From positions 1 to 47,939 of the IMG/VR virus record IMGVR_UViG_3300025117_000097: a DNA stretch of 47,939 bases. One strand, written 5' to 3'. Of the stretch, positions 24,041-32,364 are shown piece by piece; within the stretch, counting starts at the first letter, position 1; each line of letters begins with the position of its first letter. The DNA is from a virus. Made by a program: the position numbers and the translations under genes. The notes beneath the pieces were generated by a model, which worked only from the letters and a program-made list of their open reading frames with translations, had not been told where the DNA came from and ran no database searches.

Positions 24041-25234
24041 TTAAAAAAGAATTGAAACATCCATAACGTTAGCCGATGGATCAGGCTCCTCTACGGGTGA
24101 GGTATACTCTGACCTTGGGTCGTCCGCTGGTGCGTATTCAGGCTCGCCTATTGGATACTCTATAAGCGCTCTGAATGCGTTCTTTGACACCGTAGGAAGA
24201 TTGTCCACGTCAATAAGCTTCTCAGCTTGGGCTGGTGATATGAGCTTTTTGGTATACCGCTCGGATTCCTTCAGTTTTTTCCGCTGTAAGTACCCGTCCG
24301 CTTTCTCTTCGTCGGCCCACTTACGACGAGTTTCCTTATGAACAAGCTTGAAGTCTGGAATGCTCTCCCCTTTGAGCATCCTTGCCGTTGCTGCGTACTC
24401 CGTATTTTTTATTGCTACCTCCATGAAAGGGATAAGTTTTAATGCGTCGGAAAGGTCTTCCGCTGACATACCGTCATAGTCAGGCTGGGGTTGATTTTTC
24501 TTAGATGGTGCGGGGATTGAGTCTATCCTATCAAACGCTTGCAGCAACAGGTTTGTCTGTGCCTGGCATCCCGCTTTACCACGTACACAGAATGAGCACT
24601 GTTTATCACCTGGAATTAAAGGCGCGTTCGGATTCTTTGTGGCTTCAATAGCCGGAAGCAGAACCTCAGATTTCCACTTCAGAACATCGGCTCCCGTAGT
24701 AGTCCATACGTCGATAGGTTTTACCCTTGGCTGAATGATAACGATGTCAACCGTTGCCGCTTCAGCAATCGAAGGGTCCATAGAGGCGTAACACAATCCT
24801 TGCTTGTTCTCCCTCGCAAAGACAATCCCCATGCCGAATTTGTAGTCCAGCACAACTAGATGCCTAGTTAACGGGAACCACAAGCTAAGATCCCTAGTCC
24901 CAAATATCGTAGGATCTTCCGGTAAAAAGACTTGCTCCTCAAGGGTCATTTCAGGCTGCCCGTGCATAAGCATAAGCCCACCTATATACTGGTCAACCTG
25001 CTTTGCCGCTTCAATAACAGCGTCCTTCTGGTATGTCCCCGCCTTGAATGCAGAGTCGGGATCAGTAGCGGCACCGCTGTAATAGCTCTTCATGTGTTCG
25101 TGGCATTCAGTTCCGAGCTTTCCATCTTGCGTTTGTATATCGTCTAAACCCTTGCAAGCATTAATCCGGCCAGGGCATAGGATATTAGCTTCAGTTTTCG
25201 ATGGTGAAAACCAGCTATGTTCGTTTTGTTCCAT
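24041..25234 (-). CDS. DUF2800-family RecB-like nuclease, 397 aa
   Basis: The family signature is present: a start H-S-W-F-S-P-S-K with a C-P-G-R motif, G-T-E-C-H-E-H (about 42-48), V-V-L-D-Y-K-F-G-M-G (about 127-136, D-x-K of a PD-(D/E)xK core), and a C-terminal Cys set C-S-F-C-x6-C (about 213-222) likely binding an Fe-S cluster, as in Cas4/AddB-type nucleases. Likely processes DNA ends in replication or recombination with the DUF2815 protein. CTAG palindrome 14 (Thr-Arg-His-Leu-Val) lies just before the D-Y-K motif. AGGTGA precedes ATG 25234. Confidence 0.85.
   Translation of the reverse strand: MEQNEHSWFSPSKTEANILCPGRINACKGLDDIQTQDGKLGTECHEHMKSYYSGAATDPDSAFKAGTYQKDAVIEAAKQVDQYIGGLMLMHGQPEMTLEEQVFLPEDPTIFGTRDLSLWFPLTRHLVVLDYKFGMGIVFARENKQGLCYASMDPSIAEAATVDIVIIQPRVKPIDVWTTTGADVLKWKSEVLLPAIEATKNPNAPLIPGDKQCSFCVRGKAGCQAQTNLLLQAFDRIDSIPAPSKKNQPQPDYDGMSAEDLSDALKLIPFMEVAIKNTEYAATARMLKGESIPDFKLVHKETRRKWADEEKADGYLQRKKLKESERYTKKLISPAQAEKLIDVDNLPTVSKNAFRALIEYPIGEPEYAPADDPRSEYTSPVEEPDPSANVMDVSILF
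24854..24869. repeat. CTAG palindrome 14 (spacer atgc), coding
   Basis: AACTAG-N4-CTAGTT in the DUF2800 gene, read on the minus strand as Thr-Arg-His-Leu-Val next to the nuclease core. Confidence 0.95.
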
Positions 25235-25268
25235 ATCTTCACCTTGGCCGGATACCGGCAGGTTAAGG

Positions 25269-25700
25269 TTACTGAATCATTCCACCAGAAAGAGCGACAA
25301 CCTGAGTTTTGAAGTCCTGACGCTTTTCAGGGGGCAACTGCCCGATGGTAGCAACACCCATGCTAGTCAAAATTCCCAGTATCCTTGGCACATCAACACC
25401 CGGAAGCTGTGCCTGAATTAGGCGCTGGACAAGCCCTTGAAGGGCGGCGTCAGATACATCGGCTCCAACCTGCTGTTGCGGTGCAGGTGCAGGTTGCTGC
25501 ATAGCAGGTGCAGGAGGAGGCATAGCAGGTGCAGGTTGCGGCATAGCAGGTGCAGGTTGCGGCATAGCAGGTGCAGGTTGCGGCATAGCAGGTGTGGGGG
25601 TAGGTTGCGGCTGTGCATTCGCGCCCCAGATAGCCTGAACAAGCTTGCTTACCTTGTCCACTTCTTCCTTGTTGAAAATGTCAAAAGTAATTTGTGCCAT
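25269..25700 (-). CDS. Protein with Pro/Ala/Met/Gln repeat linker, 143 aa
   Basis: A short folded N-terminus (about 1-28), then a repeat of A-P-A-M-P-Q-P units (about 36-75, DNA unit of 21 bases at roughly 25485-25590), and a C-terminal helical domain. The linker suggests two domains on a flexible tether. It precedes the DUF2800 and ssDNA-binding genes and follows a strong promoter (25788-25816). Function unknown. Confidence 0.75.
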   Translation of the reverse strand: MAQITFDIFNKEEVDKVSKLVQAIWGANAQPQPTPTPAMPQPAPAMPQPAPAMPQPAPAMPPPAPAMQQPAPAPQQQVGADVSDAALQGLVQRLIQAQLPGVDVPRILGILTSMGVATIGQLPPEKRQDFKTQVVALSGGMIQ

Positions 25701-25787
25701 TGTGATACCTCTTTTGTTGTTTTTTACTACGTTACGGCTCCCTCTGAGCCACCAGACATCTCGAACCTTTCTACAATTTATATTCTA

Positions 25788-25816
25788 AGTATACCATTTT
25801 ATAGGATGTTTGTCAA
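25788..25816 (-). promoter_or_regulatory. Strong sigma70-type promoter inside the primase gene end
   Basis: On the minus strand TTGACA (25816-25811), a 17-base spacer and TATACT (25793-25788), about 90 bases before ATG 25700. The -35 lies within the last codons of the primase gene. It would drive the repeat-linker, DUF2800, ssDNA-binding and polymerase genes separately from the primase. Confidence 0.65.
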
Positions 25817-28717
25817 GTTGAGTTTTCTGGTATACTTGCGCCGGATACCTTTGCTGTTACGTCCATGCATGTCAAGATGCCAACCACTAAGCGCTTCAAA
25901 GGCATGGTGAAACTTGTTGAGCATCCACCCCATAGCATTGTTAGACTCTGGAACAGCTTTAAATGATATCCTAAACTCATGCTCTCCGTAATACTCTGCA
26001 TCGGAGCATATCTTTGCCCTCTTTGTAACCCCTCTGTTCAATTCGGCCCACTCTGCAAACATTGTCCTTAACTCGGAGGTAGTCAGTATTACAATATTAT
26101 TCTTTTGCTCCTGAAAGAAACAAAACAAAGCAAGACAGAAATCGCTCCCCGTTACCTGATCTATATATTGGGCCATGTTTCTATTAATAACGGCTTTGGT
26201 ATCGATCATAGTCACGCCACTAAGAACAGAAGACACCGCTGCAAATACAATATCTCTTTGCGATATCTTTCCGAAATCTTTAGCGGATGCACCGTCAATA
26301 TATTTCATAACCAACGACGCTATGTGAAGAAGTCCGCCAAACAGAAATGGCTTATCAGCATACCATTCATTTATGAAGTCGCTATTGAACTTAGGAATAT
26401 CCATGAAATTAATTGTCATCGTTCTGCTAATCAAGTCCGGCCTTGTTATTATCTTGGATAGTCCAGTAAGGATTATAGGACGCTGTATAAACCTATCAAG
26501 TTGGGTTTGGGTATACATTATTCGTATGTTGTATTTCATTCCCGTAGACACCTGACATAAGACATCCTGAGTTTGAGGGGATAGCACCCCAACGTTGTCA
26601 ATTATTGTTATCAGTTGGTCATGGATAAGCGAGAAGAAATTTTCATCCGTCTTACCTGAAAATACGGATCTGCTTGCTCCACTACCTAGCGCCTGGATTG
26701 ATGGGTCTACTAGATCTTTTGCTAAGTCTGCTCCTGTTGACTTTCCACAGTTATGTGGCCCGATAAACTCTCCTATGTATGCAAGCGGTCTATTCGTCAA
26801 GGCCGTAACTAGCCAGCTAGTTAACGCGGTTAAATCGTAACCGTCACAGCGTATAAATTTTGTTATGTTCTCCTTGAAGAAATCAATAAGAAATTCAGGC
26901 GTAGGTTTTAGCTCTTTTCCGAATCGAGAATGAAACATGTCGTCGGTAGGCAATATATTACTGGCAACATTGATCCACTTTGGAGTTTCAACGTTTTCAT
27001 GTATGACAGGCCCAGAACTGGAAAGATGTATTGATCTGTGTATTCCGTCTAACTGATGCCCTGCATTATACCAACAGCCTTTTGCTATGCCATCCCCTAA
27101 TGGAATAACCCGCTTACCAACAAGCTCTTTCTTGAACTTCACCGCTACACTCATTGGGTTGTATCTATCTGCAAGAAGAACTGATACACATTTTTTGCCA
27201 AATTGAATAGATACTGTGTTGTTAGATCTTAGCAGTCCATCTCTATAGAATATATTCGTCACCTCTCCATTTAGTGGTAGTATGTTTCCTTTACCATTCA
27301 GCGGAACCATGTAGCTGTTCCCGTCTTGGTCTAATATGAAGTCATATGTGCTTAATATCGGACGTATTAGATCATTCTCTGATTGGCCCTCATGGATAGT
27401 TGTACCGCCTATTTCTGCGGGTGTTAATGATGTACCTGTTGACGGCTCCCCTGCCGTCCGTTTCATCAATTCGTTTATTTCAGCTATGGTTATAATACCT
27501 TTCAGCTTCTTTCGAAGCTTCATTTTAACCTGTGTCCATACTCCGGGGTATCGCTCCCTTAGCTTCTTGGCTGATGTTATGGCCGGTCTACCTGTTAAAA
27601 CAGTAAGATCCCCTATACAAGCCAGGTCTGCTGCTGTCATTATCTCCGCTGTTAACTCATCAACCTCTTCCCCGAACTTCTTACCTTGTCTGGTTGCTGA
27701 TTCAAGGTATTGTCGAAACGTTGATACAGTGTATGTTTGTCTGTCTGCTGCATTGCCGCGTTTGCCATGTGATATAATGGCTTTCCAGGATGCATCAAAC
27801 ATCTCTTGAGCATAGCGGTCAATGTTCTGTATTACTTGGTTCTTACCTACTTCATTGACAAGTTGGGCGGCGGCTCGGAATGCCGGTTCATTTATCCCAC
27901 GCTCTGTACCGACATATAGCCGAATACTTTCCAACCAGTTTGCGCCAATCTTATCAACTAGTCCGCTAGTTGACCATCCCTTCGGGGTGTTGTTGAATAC
28001 ATCTTGTTGGAACAGTTGTTCAGGTACAATAGCAGAAAGCCCTTGGCTGTATGCAATTCGGGCATGTTCTGGTATAGGATCTGCAAAGTTGATACACTTT
28101 GGGGGCGCGATGTAGTCAGGCTGAACAGGGTTATATGGTGCTGGATCAAGAACTTTGGCCCCTTTCAATCTATTATAGGCAATGACGATTGCCCGCATTT
28201 CATCAAGAGATTTCTCTTTCTCAAGAACGAAATACACATGACAATTTATTATATCTCTAGTGAATTGACTAGAACTTAGGACAAAGACGAAATCGGAAAA
28301 GGCAACAGAACCCCAGCCAAGATATGAAAGGACTTCGCGAATTAATGTTGCGGTGGAATTTGGATCTGAAAGGGACCAATTGGCTTTTGCTGGTAACTCG
28401 TTTGGAACCGTAAATTTATCTATATCCAGGTGAACAAACTTGTTAGGTAATTCAGGAAAATTTTCTGCTAGCTTTCTATCCGCCGTTCCTGTTATGCCAA
28501 TGGCGGGTACTCCGTATATGCGGAACCAACCATCTCTAGCGAAGTTGCGAAATGTCTCTGCAACAATGCTTAGGTTCTCTGAATGGCTGAATGAGACCGA
28601 TCTAAAATAATATCCAAGATCGAAGCCACTAACTTTAACTATCCCCGATGGCTCAAGCCTAAAGCTCTTAGCTGGTACATAGGTGGGGGACGTGCCATAT
28701 AGGAACGTAAGATGCAT
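25799..28717 (-). CDS. Primase-helicase (AEP-type primase plus SF3-like ATPase), 972 aa
   Basis: N-terminal half has an archaeo-eukaryotic primase pattern: V-H-L-D-I-D (about 94-99) and later N-C-H-V-Y-F, matching the D-x-D and His of the catalytic site. The C-terminal half carries a Walker A, G-P-H-N-C-G-K-S-T (about 652-660), and a D-N-V-G Walker B-like segment, as in D5/SF3-type helicases of phages and plasmids. It should unwind and prime at the origin. CTAG palindromes 15 and 16 are inside. A promoter lies directly upstream, with AGGGC before ATG 28717. Confidence 0.85.
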   Translation of the reverse strand: MHLTFLYGTSPTYVPAKSFRLEPSGIVKVSGFDLGYYFRSVSFSHSENLSIVAETFRNFARDGWFRIYGVPAIGITGTADRKLAENFPELPNKFVHLDIDKFTVPNELPAKANWSLSDPNSTATLIREVLSYLGWGSVAFSDFVFVLSSSQFTRDIINCHVYFVLEKEKSLDEMRAIVIAYNRLKGAKVLDPAPYNPVQPDYIAPPKCINFADPIPEHARIAYSQGLSAIVPEQLFQQDVFNNTPKGWSTSGLVDKIGANWLESIRLYVGTERGINEPAFRAAAQLVNEVGKNQVIQNIDRYAQEMFDASWKAIISHGKRGNAADRQTYTVSTFRQYLESATRQGKKFGEEVDELTAEIMTAADLACIGDLTVLTGRPAITSAKKLRERYPGVWTQVKMKLRKKLKGIITIAEINELMKRTAGEPSTGTSLTPAEIGGTTIHEGQSENDLIRPILSTYDFILDQDGNSYMVPLNGKGNILPLNGEVTNIFYRDGLLRSNNTVSIQFGKKCVSVLLADRYNPMSVAVKFKKELVGKRVIPLGDGIAKGCWYNAGHQLDGIHRSIHLSSSGPVIHENVETPKWINVASNILPTDDMFHSRFGKELKPTPEFLIDFFKENITKFIRCDGYDLTALTSWLVTALTNRPLAYIGEFIGPHNCGKSTGADLAKDLVDPSIQALGSGASRSVFSGKTDENFFSLIHDQLITIIDNVGVLSPQTQDVLCQVSTGMKYNIRIMYTQTQLDRFIQRPIILTGLSKIITRPDLISRTMTINFMDIPKFNSDFINEWYADKPFLFGGLLHIASLVMKYIDGASAKDFGKISQRDIVFAAVSSVLSGVTMIDTKAVINRNMAQYIDQVTGSDFCLALFCFFQEQKNNIVILTTSELRTMFAEWAELNRGVTKRAKICSDAEYYGEHEFRISFKAVPESNNAMGWMLNKFHHAFEALSGWHLDMHGRNSKGIRRKYTRKLNLTNIL
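26807..26822. repeat. CTAG palindrome 15 (spacer ccag), coding
   Basis: AACTAG-N4-CTAGTT in the primase-helicase gene, read as Thr-Ser-Trp-Leu-Val, shortly upstream of the Walker A codons. Confidence 0.95.
27956..27971. repeat. CTAG palindrome 16 (spacer tccg), coding
   Basis: AACTAG-N4-CTAGTT in the primase-helicase gene, read as Thr-Ser-Gly-Leu-Val. Confidence 0.95.
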
Positions 28718-28772
28718 CTTATGCCCTTCTATTGTATAAATAGCAAAATTGCATAGTGCGAATTAAAGTTGA

Positions 28773-28801
28773 ATTATAACATACAATTAGAGATAAAGCA
28801 A
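28773..28801 (-). promoter_or_regulatory. Promoter of the primase-helicase gene
   Basis: On the minus strand TTGCTT (28801-28796), a 17-base spacer and a perfect TATAAT (28778-28773), about 55 bases before ATG 28717. CTAG palindrome 17 ends 16 bases upstream of the -35 and overlaps another TTGACA (28818-28813), suggesting control by whatever binds the palindrome. Confidence 0.6.
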
Positions 28802-28816
28802 CACCTATTTTTTGTC

Positions 28817-28832
28817 AACTAGTTAGCTAGTT
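28817..28832. repeat. CTAG palindrome 17 (spacer ttag), gene end and promoter-proximal
   Basis: Supplies the TAG stop (28819-28821, minus strand) of the 49-aa gene and lies immediately upstream of the primase promoter. Confidence 0.95.
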
Positions 28833-28968
28833 CGCGCAAAACAGCATAATACTCAGAGTTCTTGAACCTGAGAAATGAGCTGTTGTTTGATCTCATGTCA
28901 AGGGTAAAATATAAGTATGTGTGTCTAGTTGCAAAATGAATTGTAGGTATTACTATATGTGGCTTCAT
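28819..28968 (-). CDS. 49-aa hypothetical protein
   Basis: ATG 28968 lies in an ATGA overlap with the preceding gene's stop. The frame stays open to a TAG inside CTAG palindrome 17. Product is basic with aromatic-rich strands (T-Y-L-Y-F-T, E-Y-Y-A-V-L). It resembles the preceding 80-aa protein in having a Y/F-rich strand after a short basic N-terminus. No family recognised. Confidence 0.6.
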   Translation of the reverse strand: MKPHIVIPTIHFATRHTYLYFTLDMRSNNSSFLRFKNSEYYAVLRELAN

Positions 28969-29207
28969 GCTCGGAATATCTTCAGGTATGTTAAATGAGA
29001 GATAAATGCATGAATCTCTTTCTTTTGGAAAGGGAATAGACTATCAAATGTAAGGTCATAATAAAATATGGTAGCGCGGGGCAATTCAAGCCTACTGCCA
29101 TCATAAGAAATTGCTGTATCATAGAATTTATGCCTTTTTATGTGTATCGTAGAAAACAAGTCATTAAGCAGATTCGCGTTAATTAAAGTATTCCGTTCTT
29201 TATGCAT
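28965..29207 (-). CDS. Hypothetical protein, 80 aa
   Basis: No domain recognised. GGAGC is well placed before ATG 29207. It overlaps the upstream membrane protein gene by 25 bases and the downstream 49-aa gene by 4 bases. The I-F-Y-Y-D-L-T-F-D-S-L-F segment suggests a beta strand core. Confidence 0.65.
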   Translation of the reverse strand: MHKERNTLINANLLNDLFSTIHIKRHKFYDTAISYDGSRLELPRATIFYYDLTFDSLFPFQKKEIHAFISHLTYLKIFRA

Positions 29208-29428
29208 CGTATTAGCTCCTTAACCATAAGCCAAAAACCATAGAAACACCATGCCGCAAACACAACAGAAAGAAGATGCGAGAGGAGCTTTGCTACAACC
29301 TCGCCAAAAGTAGCATCCCCGACATGCATATTAGGGTTGTGTCGCATATGCTGAATATTCTGCAAATGATTCTCAATTGCTATGCGTCTTTGCTCTTTCT
29401 CTTTTCCCATGTCTATCGGCTCCTGCAT
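29183..29428 (-). CDS. Small membrane protein, 81 aa
   Basis: Charged N-terminal half (about 1-45, His/Asn-rich) and one transmembrane helix (about 50-70: L-L-S-V-V-F-A-A-W-C-F-Y). AGGGAGA follows CTAG palindrome 18 and serves ATG 29428. No family recognised. Confidence 0.65.
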   Translation of the reverse strand: MQEPIDMGKEKEQRRIAIENHLQNIQHMRHNPNMHVGDATFGEVVAKLLSHLLSVVFAAWCFYGFWLMVKELIRCIKNGIL

Positions 29429-29441
29429 CTTCTTTCTCCCT

Positions 29442-29457
29442 AACTAGTCCGCTAGTT
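29442..29457. repeat. CTAG palindrome 18 (spacer tccg), supplies a stop codon
   Basis: On the minus strand AAC-TAG of the left arm is the last codon and stop of the VWA gene; the right arm abuts the next gene's AGGGAGA. Confidence 0.95.
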
Positions 29458-30603
29458 GAAATCAACTGGTAATACTTCACCATATGGCGGGTTGAAATCT
29501 CTTTTTCCTCCATAAATACACCACAAGACCGGGTACTCTGGCTCTGGGGCAAAACTGTTACACTCGCCATCGGTAAGATAGACAAGTCCGGCAGGTTGTA
29601 ACCCTTGCTCTGCTACCCATTCGAAGGGCGGCTCGAAGTCAGTACCGCCACCACCTTTAGGCTTCAATTCGATTACATCCCCTCTTTCGAATTTCTGAAC
29701 ATTTGCAATTCTCGTATCGCACCATAACACGTAAAGAGTTTGGATATTAACACTCTCGAAAGCGCTTATCAAATCGGTGCCGTACTCCTTTAACTCTTTC
29801 TCTGATATACTGCATGAAGTATCCCCGACGAATACAAGCGACTCGATCATTTCCCCCCACAGCGAAGGGAATATGAATCCAGTATGAGATAGGCGCGTAT
29901 TAACTATCCGATAAGAAAAATCGTCTCGAACTGTCACTTGAATGAAGTTAGCCAGGGCGGACTTCCAATCGATACGCGCTTCGAGCAAGGGGGCAAAAAG
30001 CTGCTCAAGACTTCCCGGCAACGTTCCAGCCATCTTAGCTACCATCAATCCTTCCGATATCTGCGACTGAATTTCCGCTTCAATCTGCTCTTTCTCAGGG
30101 GAACTTTCGGCCCCTTCCGGGATGCTGGGATGATCTTCAATAGAATCAAAGCTTTGCTGTCCGCGTGAAAGTTCCTTAGCTTCCTGTTCCGGCTCCTGAA
30201 TGAGAATGTCGTATATCTGGTAATCCGTCATATCGTGAAATCTTGTATCGTACAACACTCCCGGAAGAAATTCCACGCCCGGCAACTCTTTCATGTGGTC
30301 ATTAATCATATAGTCCGTTGCACGTCGCCATGTCTCAAGATCTCTAATACCGCGTCTTACATGGTGGCAAAACATAATGTGATACCATTCATGTAAGACA
30401 ACAAACATACGCTGTCCGGGTGTAATATGATTTATGAAATCTTCCCGGAATATAATCCGAGTTCCGTCAGTTGCAGCGGGTTTGTCCTTTGGCAGGTTGT
30501 TATCAACTTCGAGTTTCAGCCTAAGAATGCCAGGGGCAAAGTATGGGAACTGCGATACCGTTCGAGTCACCGCGTTATCCATTAACTGTAATCCAGTTAT
30601 CAT
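29452..30603 (-). CDS. VWA-like protein with metallopeptidase motif (DUF2201-type), 383 aa
   Basis: Residues 68-76 hold a zinc-peptidase motif, V-L-H71-E-W-Y-H75. The C-terminal half is a von Willebrand A-like domain with MIDAS residues: D261-T-S-C-S, then G-G-G-G-T-D-F and L-T-D-G-E. This domain pair is the DUF2201 type, often found with a MoxR AAA+ ATPase, which is encoded two small genes upstream. MoxR-VWA pairs act as metal-insertion or remodelling chaperones; the target here is unknown. GGGGGA precedes ATG 30603. The stop is the TAG of CTAG palindrome 18. Confidence 0.85.
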   Translation of the reverse strand: MITGLQLMDNAVTRTVSQFPYFAPGILRLKLEVDNNLPKDKPAATDGTRIIFREDFINHITPGQRMFVVLHEWYHIMFCHHVRRGIRDLETWRRATDYMINDHMKELPGVEFLPGVLYDTRFHDMTDYQIYDILIQEPEQEAKELSRGQQSFDSIEDHPSIPEGAESSPEKEQIEAEIQSQISEGLMVAKMAGTLPGSLEQLFAPLLEARIDWKSALANFIQVTVRDDFSYRIVNTRLSHTGFIFPSLWGEMIESLVFVGDTSCSISEKELKEYGTDLISAFESVNIQTLYVLWCDTRIANVQKFERGDVIELKPKGGGGTDFEPPFEWVAEQGLQPAGLVYLTDGECNSFAPEPEYPVLWCIYGGKRDFNPPYGEVLPVDFN

Positions 30604-30604
30604 A

Positions 30605-30748
30605 TCAATCCCCCAACCGACTAACGGTTCTAACTTGTTTTGCGGTAAGTTGCCACAAGACCATGGCCCACAAATACGTAGTGCGTTCTGAGAAACAAAA
30701 ACAGTCCTTATTGAACATCTGACTATCGAGCCACATTAAATATGTCAT
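30605..30748 (-). CDS. 47-aa protein, paralogous at its start to the preceding gene
   Basis: ATG 30748 with GGGGGC upstream opens a frame beginning M-T-Y-L-M-W-L, identical to the first seven residues of the preceding gene; from the shared C-[FY]-S onward both have 26 residues up to a Gly. It overlaps that gene by 26 bases and ends next to the VWA gene start (TGATATG). Not a known family. Confidence 0.5.
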   Translation of the reverse strand: MTYLMWLDSQMFNKDCFCFSERTTYLWAMVLWQLTAKQVRTVSRLGD

Positions 30749-30902
30749 TTCGACGCCCCCATATCTTTATGAGTTTTTTCATTCGGTTCTGCCGGTATAC
30801 CGCGAAGTACAGCTTGAATGTTTCGTTGCTCACACTGTAGCACCAATATCCCTTCATTCTTGATAGATCAATCAAATCCTGTAACCACATTAGGTAAGTC
30901 AT
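30723..30902 (-). CDS. 59-aa basic protein with loop-encoded ribosome site
   Basis: ATG 30902 directly follows the right arm of CTAG palindrome 19, whose spacer (GGTG on this strand) is the probable ribosome site. An earlier in-frame ATG exists but would start upstream of the palindrome within the MoxR gene. Product: M-T-Y-L-M-W-L start, then a basic helix-rich tail. TAG stop. Function unknown. Confidence 0.65.
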   Translation of the reverse strand: MTYLMWLQDLIDLSRMKGYWCYSVSNETFKLYFAVYRQNRMKKLIKIWGRRNDIFNVAR

Positions 30903-30918
30903 AACTAGCACCCTAGTT
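30903..30918. repeat. CTAG palindrome 19 (spacer cacc): stop codon, ribosome site and start in one element
   Basis: Minus strand reads AAC-TAG-GGTG-CTAGTT-ATG. The MoxR gene ends at the TAG, the spacer carries the next Shine-Dalgarno, and the next ATG follows directly. Confidence 0.95.
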
Positions 30919-31953
30919 GACATGAGCATGGGCAAGACGCTCGGAATACCGACCATATGCCTCGGTCAATTCGATATTCGGGCAAACTGCTCTAGCGTCA
31001 TGCATTAGAATGGTTGCATACTGGGGCGGCATACGCTCAGTAAGCATAACAATGTTATCAATGGTATCCAGGCTTGCACGCATAGCAATCGAGGAAGCTA
31101 TAGCATACATCTCATCCGCTGCACGTGGCGGTACAAAAGTATCAGGATACCTTATAATAGTATCGACATCTTGAAGTCTTCCATGAATCTTTTCGAAGCT
31201 GCAATATGGAATACTTGCACCTTCACCAATGGCGGACGCTACTATTCGTTGCCTGATAAGCGGATGGGAATTTCCAAGCTCTTTCAGCAACTTGGAAAGT
31301 TTTGCCCAAGTACGCGGTGATGGCGATGCTTCCATGTCGCCATTAGGATTGAAGTCAAGTAGGTGTTTGGAATTAAAACGGACATAGGCGGGAATTGATT
31401 CAATGACTCCGTTTGTATAGCAGAACTGGCAGAAATCGTCAACATGCTCTTTCAATTGAAATATCGAAGCGAAGCGGCTCTTAACTGGCTCAAGAATGCC
31501 AAGCACGCCTGCTCTATGCTTTCGATCATTGGTTGCAGCGACGAAAGTAACAAGATCAGAGATCTTATGACCGGAAACTTCACGTGCAAGTAATAGCTGC
31601 ATGTAAGCAGCTTGCACGGCTGGCGATGCCTGACCTAGATCATCGATAAACCAGATTGTAGGCCGGGTTGCATTCATCGCAAAGCGAAGATCGCCATATG
31701 GGATGAAATCTGCCCAAACAGCGCCCGAACCATCAGAACTTTGATAACAGTAGGGGAATCCTTTCGCGTCCGTCTGATCGGACGTTACAGGTGTTGAGAG
31801 TATCAGGTCATAGTTTAAACCTAACCTGACTTGGTTTATTACATCCGACTTGCCTATTCCTGGCGGACCGACAACAAGACACGGCTCCTTTACCTTGACG
31901 CACAACTTGATGAGTTCCACAGCTTCAGGAATACGGAATGCTGGCAGTGCCAT
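30913..31953 (-). CDS. MoxR-type AAA+ ATPase, 346 aa
   Basis: Walker A G29-P-P-G-I-G-K35-S, Walker B I-W-F-I-D-D-L-G-Q-A (about 94-103), sensor 1 V-A-A-T-N-D (about 134-139) and an arginine-bearing V-K-S-R-F segment. The length and motifs match the MoxR group, which works with VWA-domain partners; the partner (29452-30603) lies two genes downstream. The pair probably remodels a protein complex during infection. Its stop TAG belongs to palindrome 19. Confidence 0.88.
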   Translation of the reverse strand: MALPAFRIPEAVELIKLCVKVKEPCLVVGPPGIGKSDVINQVRLGLNYDLILSTPVTSDQTDAKGFPYCYQSSDGSGAVWADFIPYGDLRFAMNATRPTIWFIDDLGQASPAVQAAYMQLLLAREVSGHKISDLVTFVAATNDRKHRAGVLGILEPVKSRFASIFQLKEHVDDFCQFCYTNGVIESIPAYVRFNSKHLLDFNPNGDMEASPSPRTWAKLSKLLKELGNSHPLIRQRIVASAIGEGASIPYCSFEKIHGRLQDVDTIIRYPDTFVPPRAADEMYAIASSIAMRASLDTIDNIVMLTERMPPQYATILMHDARAVCPNIELTEAYGRYSERLAHAHVN

Positions 31954-31983
31954 AATTTTACCCCTTTAACAGTTGAGATTGAT

Positions 31984-32316
31984 TTATTTAAGCGCTTGAC
32001 CACACTCAGGGCAATAGTTGAAAGCATTGATCTGCTTGCCTTCGCCAAAAGCTTCGACGTGCGCTTCAAGATGCTTTTTACCGCAAACAAGTCTGGACTC
32101 CTCAAACCAGAACCACTCACCATAGGTATGGTCACAGTTTTTTCGTTGCTCATAAATACTGAGCACGTCTTCCATTATCTTTTCGAGTACAGCGGCATCG
32201 GACTTGCCAGTGTTATAGGGTCCGGTAACGATAGGCTTATTGTGAAGATCTTCACACAGCTTATCAACTTGCGGTGCAGGCGCGCACAACAATTTGATTC
32301 TCTCAATTCTATCCAT
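31984..32316 (-). CDS. Hypothetical protein with C-terminal zinc ribbon, 110 aa
   Basis: ATG 32316 is chosen over the longer frame (from 32412) because GGAGC lies just upstream and the longer version would run through a 15-bp hairpin. C-terminal C-P-E-C-G-Q and upstream Cys/His (C-D-H-T, L-V-C-G) suggest a zinc site. A G-P-Y-N-T-G-K-S segment resembles a Walker A loop, but the protein is too short for a P-loop NTPase. It belongs to the MoxR gene cluster. Confidence 0.65.
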   Translation of the reverse strand: MDRIERIKLLCAPAPQVDKLCEDLHNKPIVTGPYNTGKSDAAVLEKIMEDVLSIYEQRKNCDHTYGEWFWFEESRLVCGKKHLEAHVEAFGEGKQINAFNYCPECGQALK

Positions 32317-32364
32317 GGTAATAGCTCCTTTTTTGACGTTAACGGTTTGATTGTTTGCCCGCAC

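Noticed and set aside
25437-25910. Plus-strand ORF rich in Arg/Cys/His repeats opposite the repeat-linker gene
   Set aside because: It is the shadow of the 21-base coding repeat on the other strand and runs against the operon.
32184-32210. Walker A-like G-P-Y-N-T-G-K-S in the 110-aa protein as an ATPase
   Set aside because: The protein is too short for a P-loop fold and lacks a Walker B; it was left as hypothetical.
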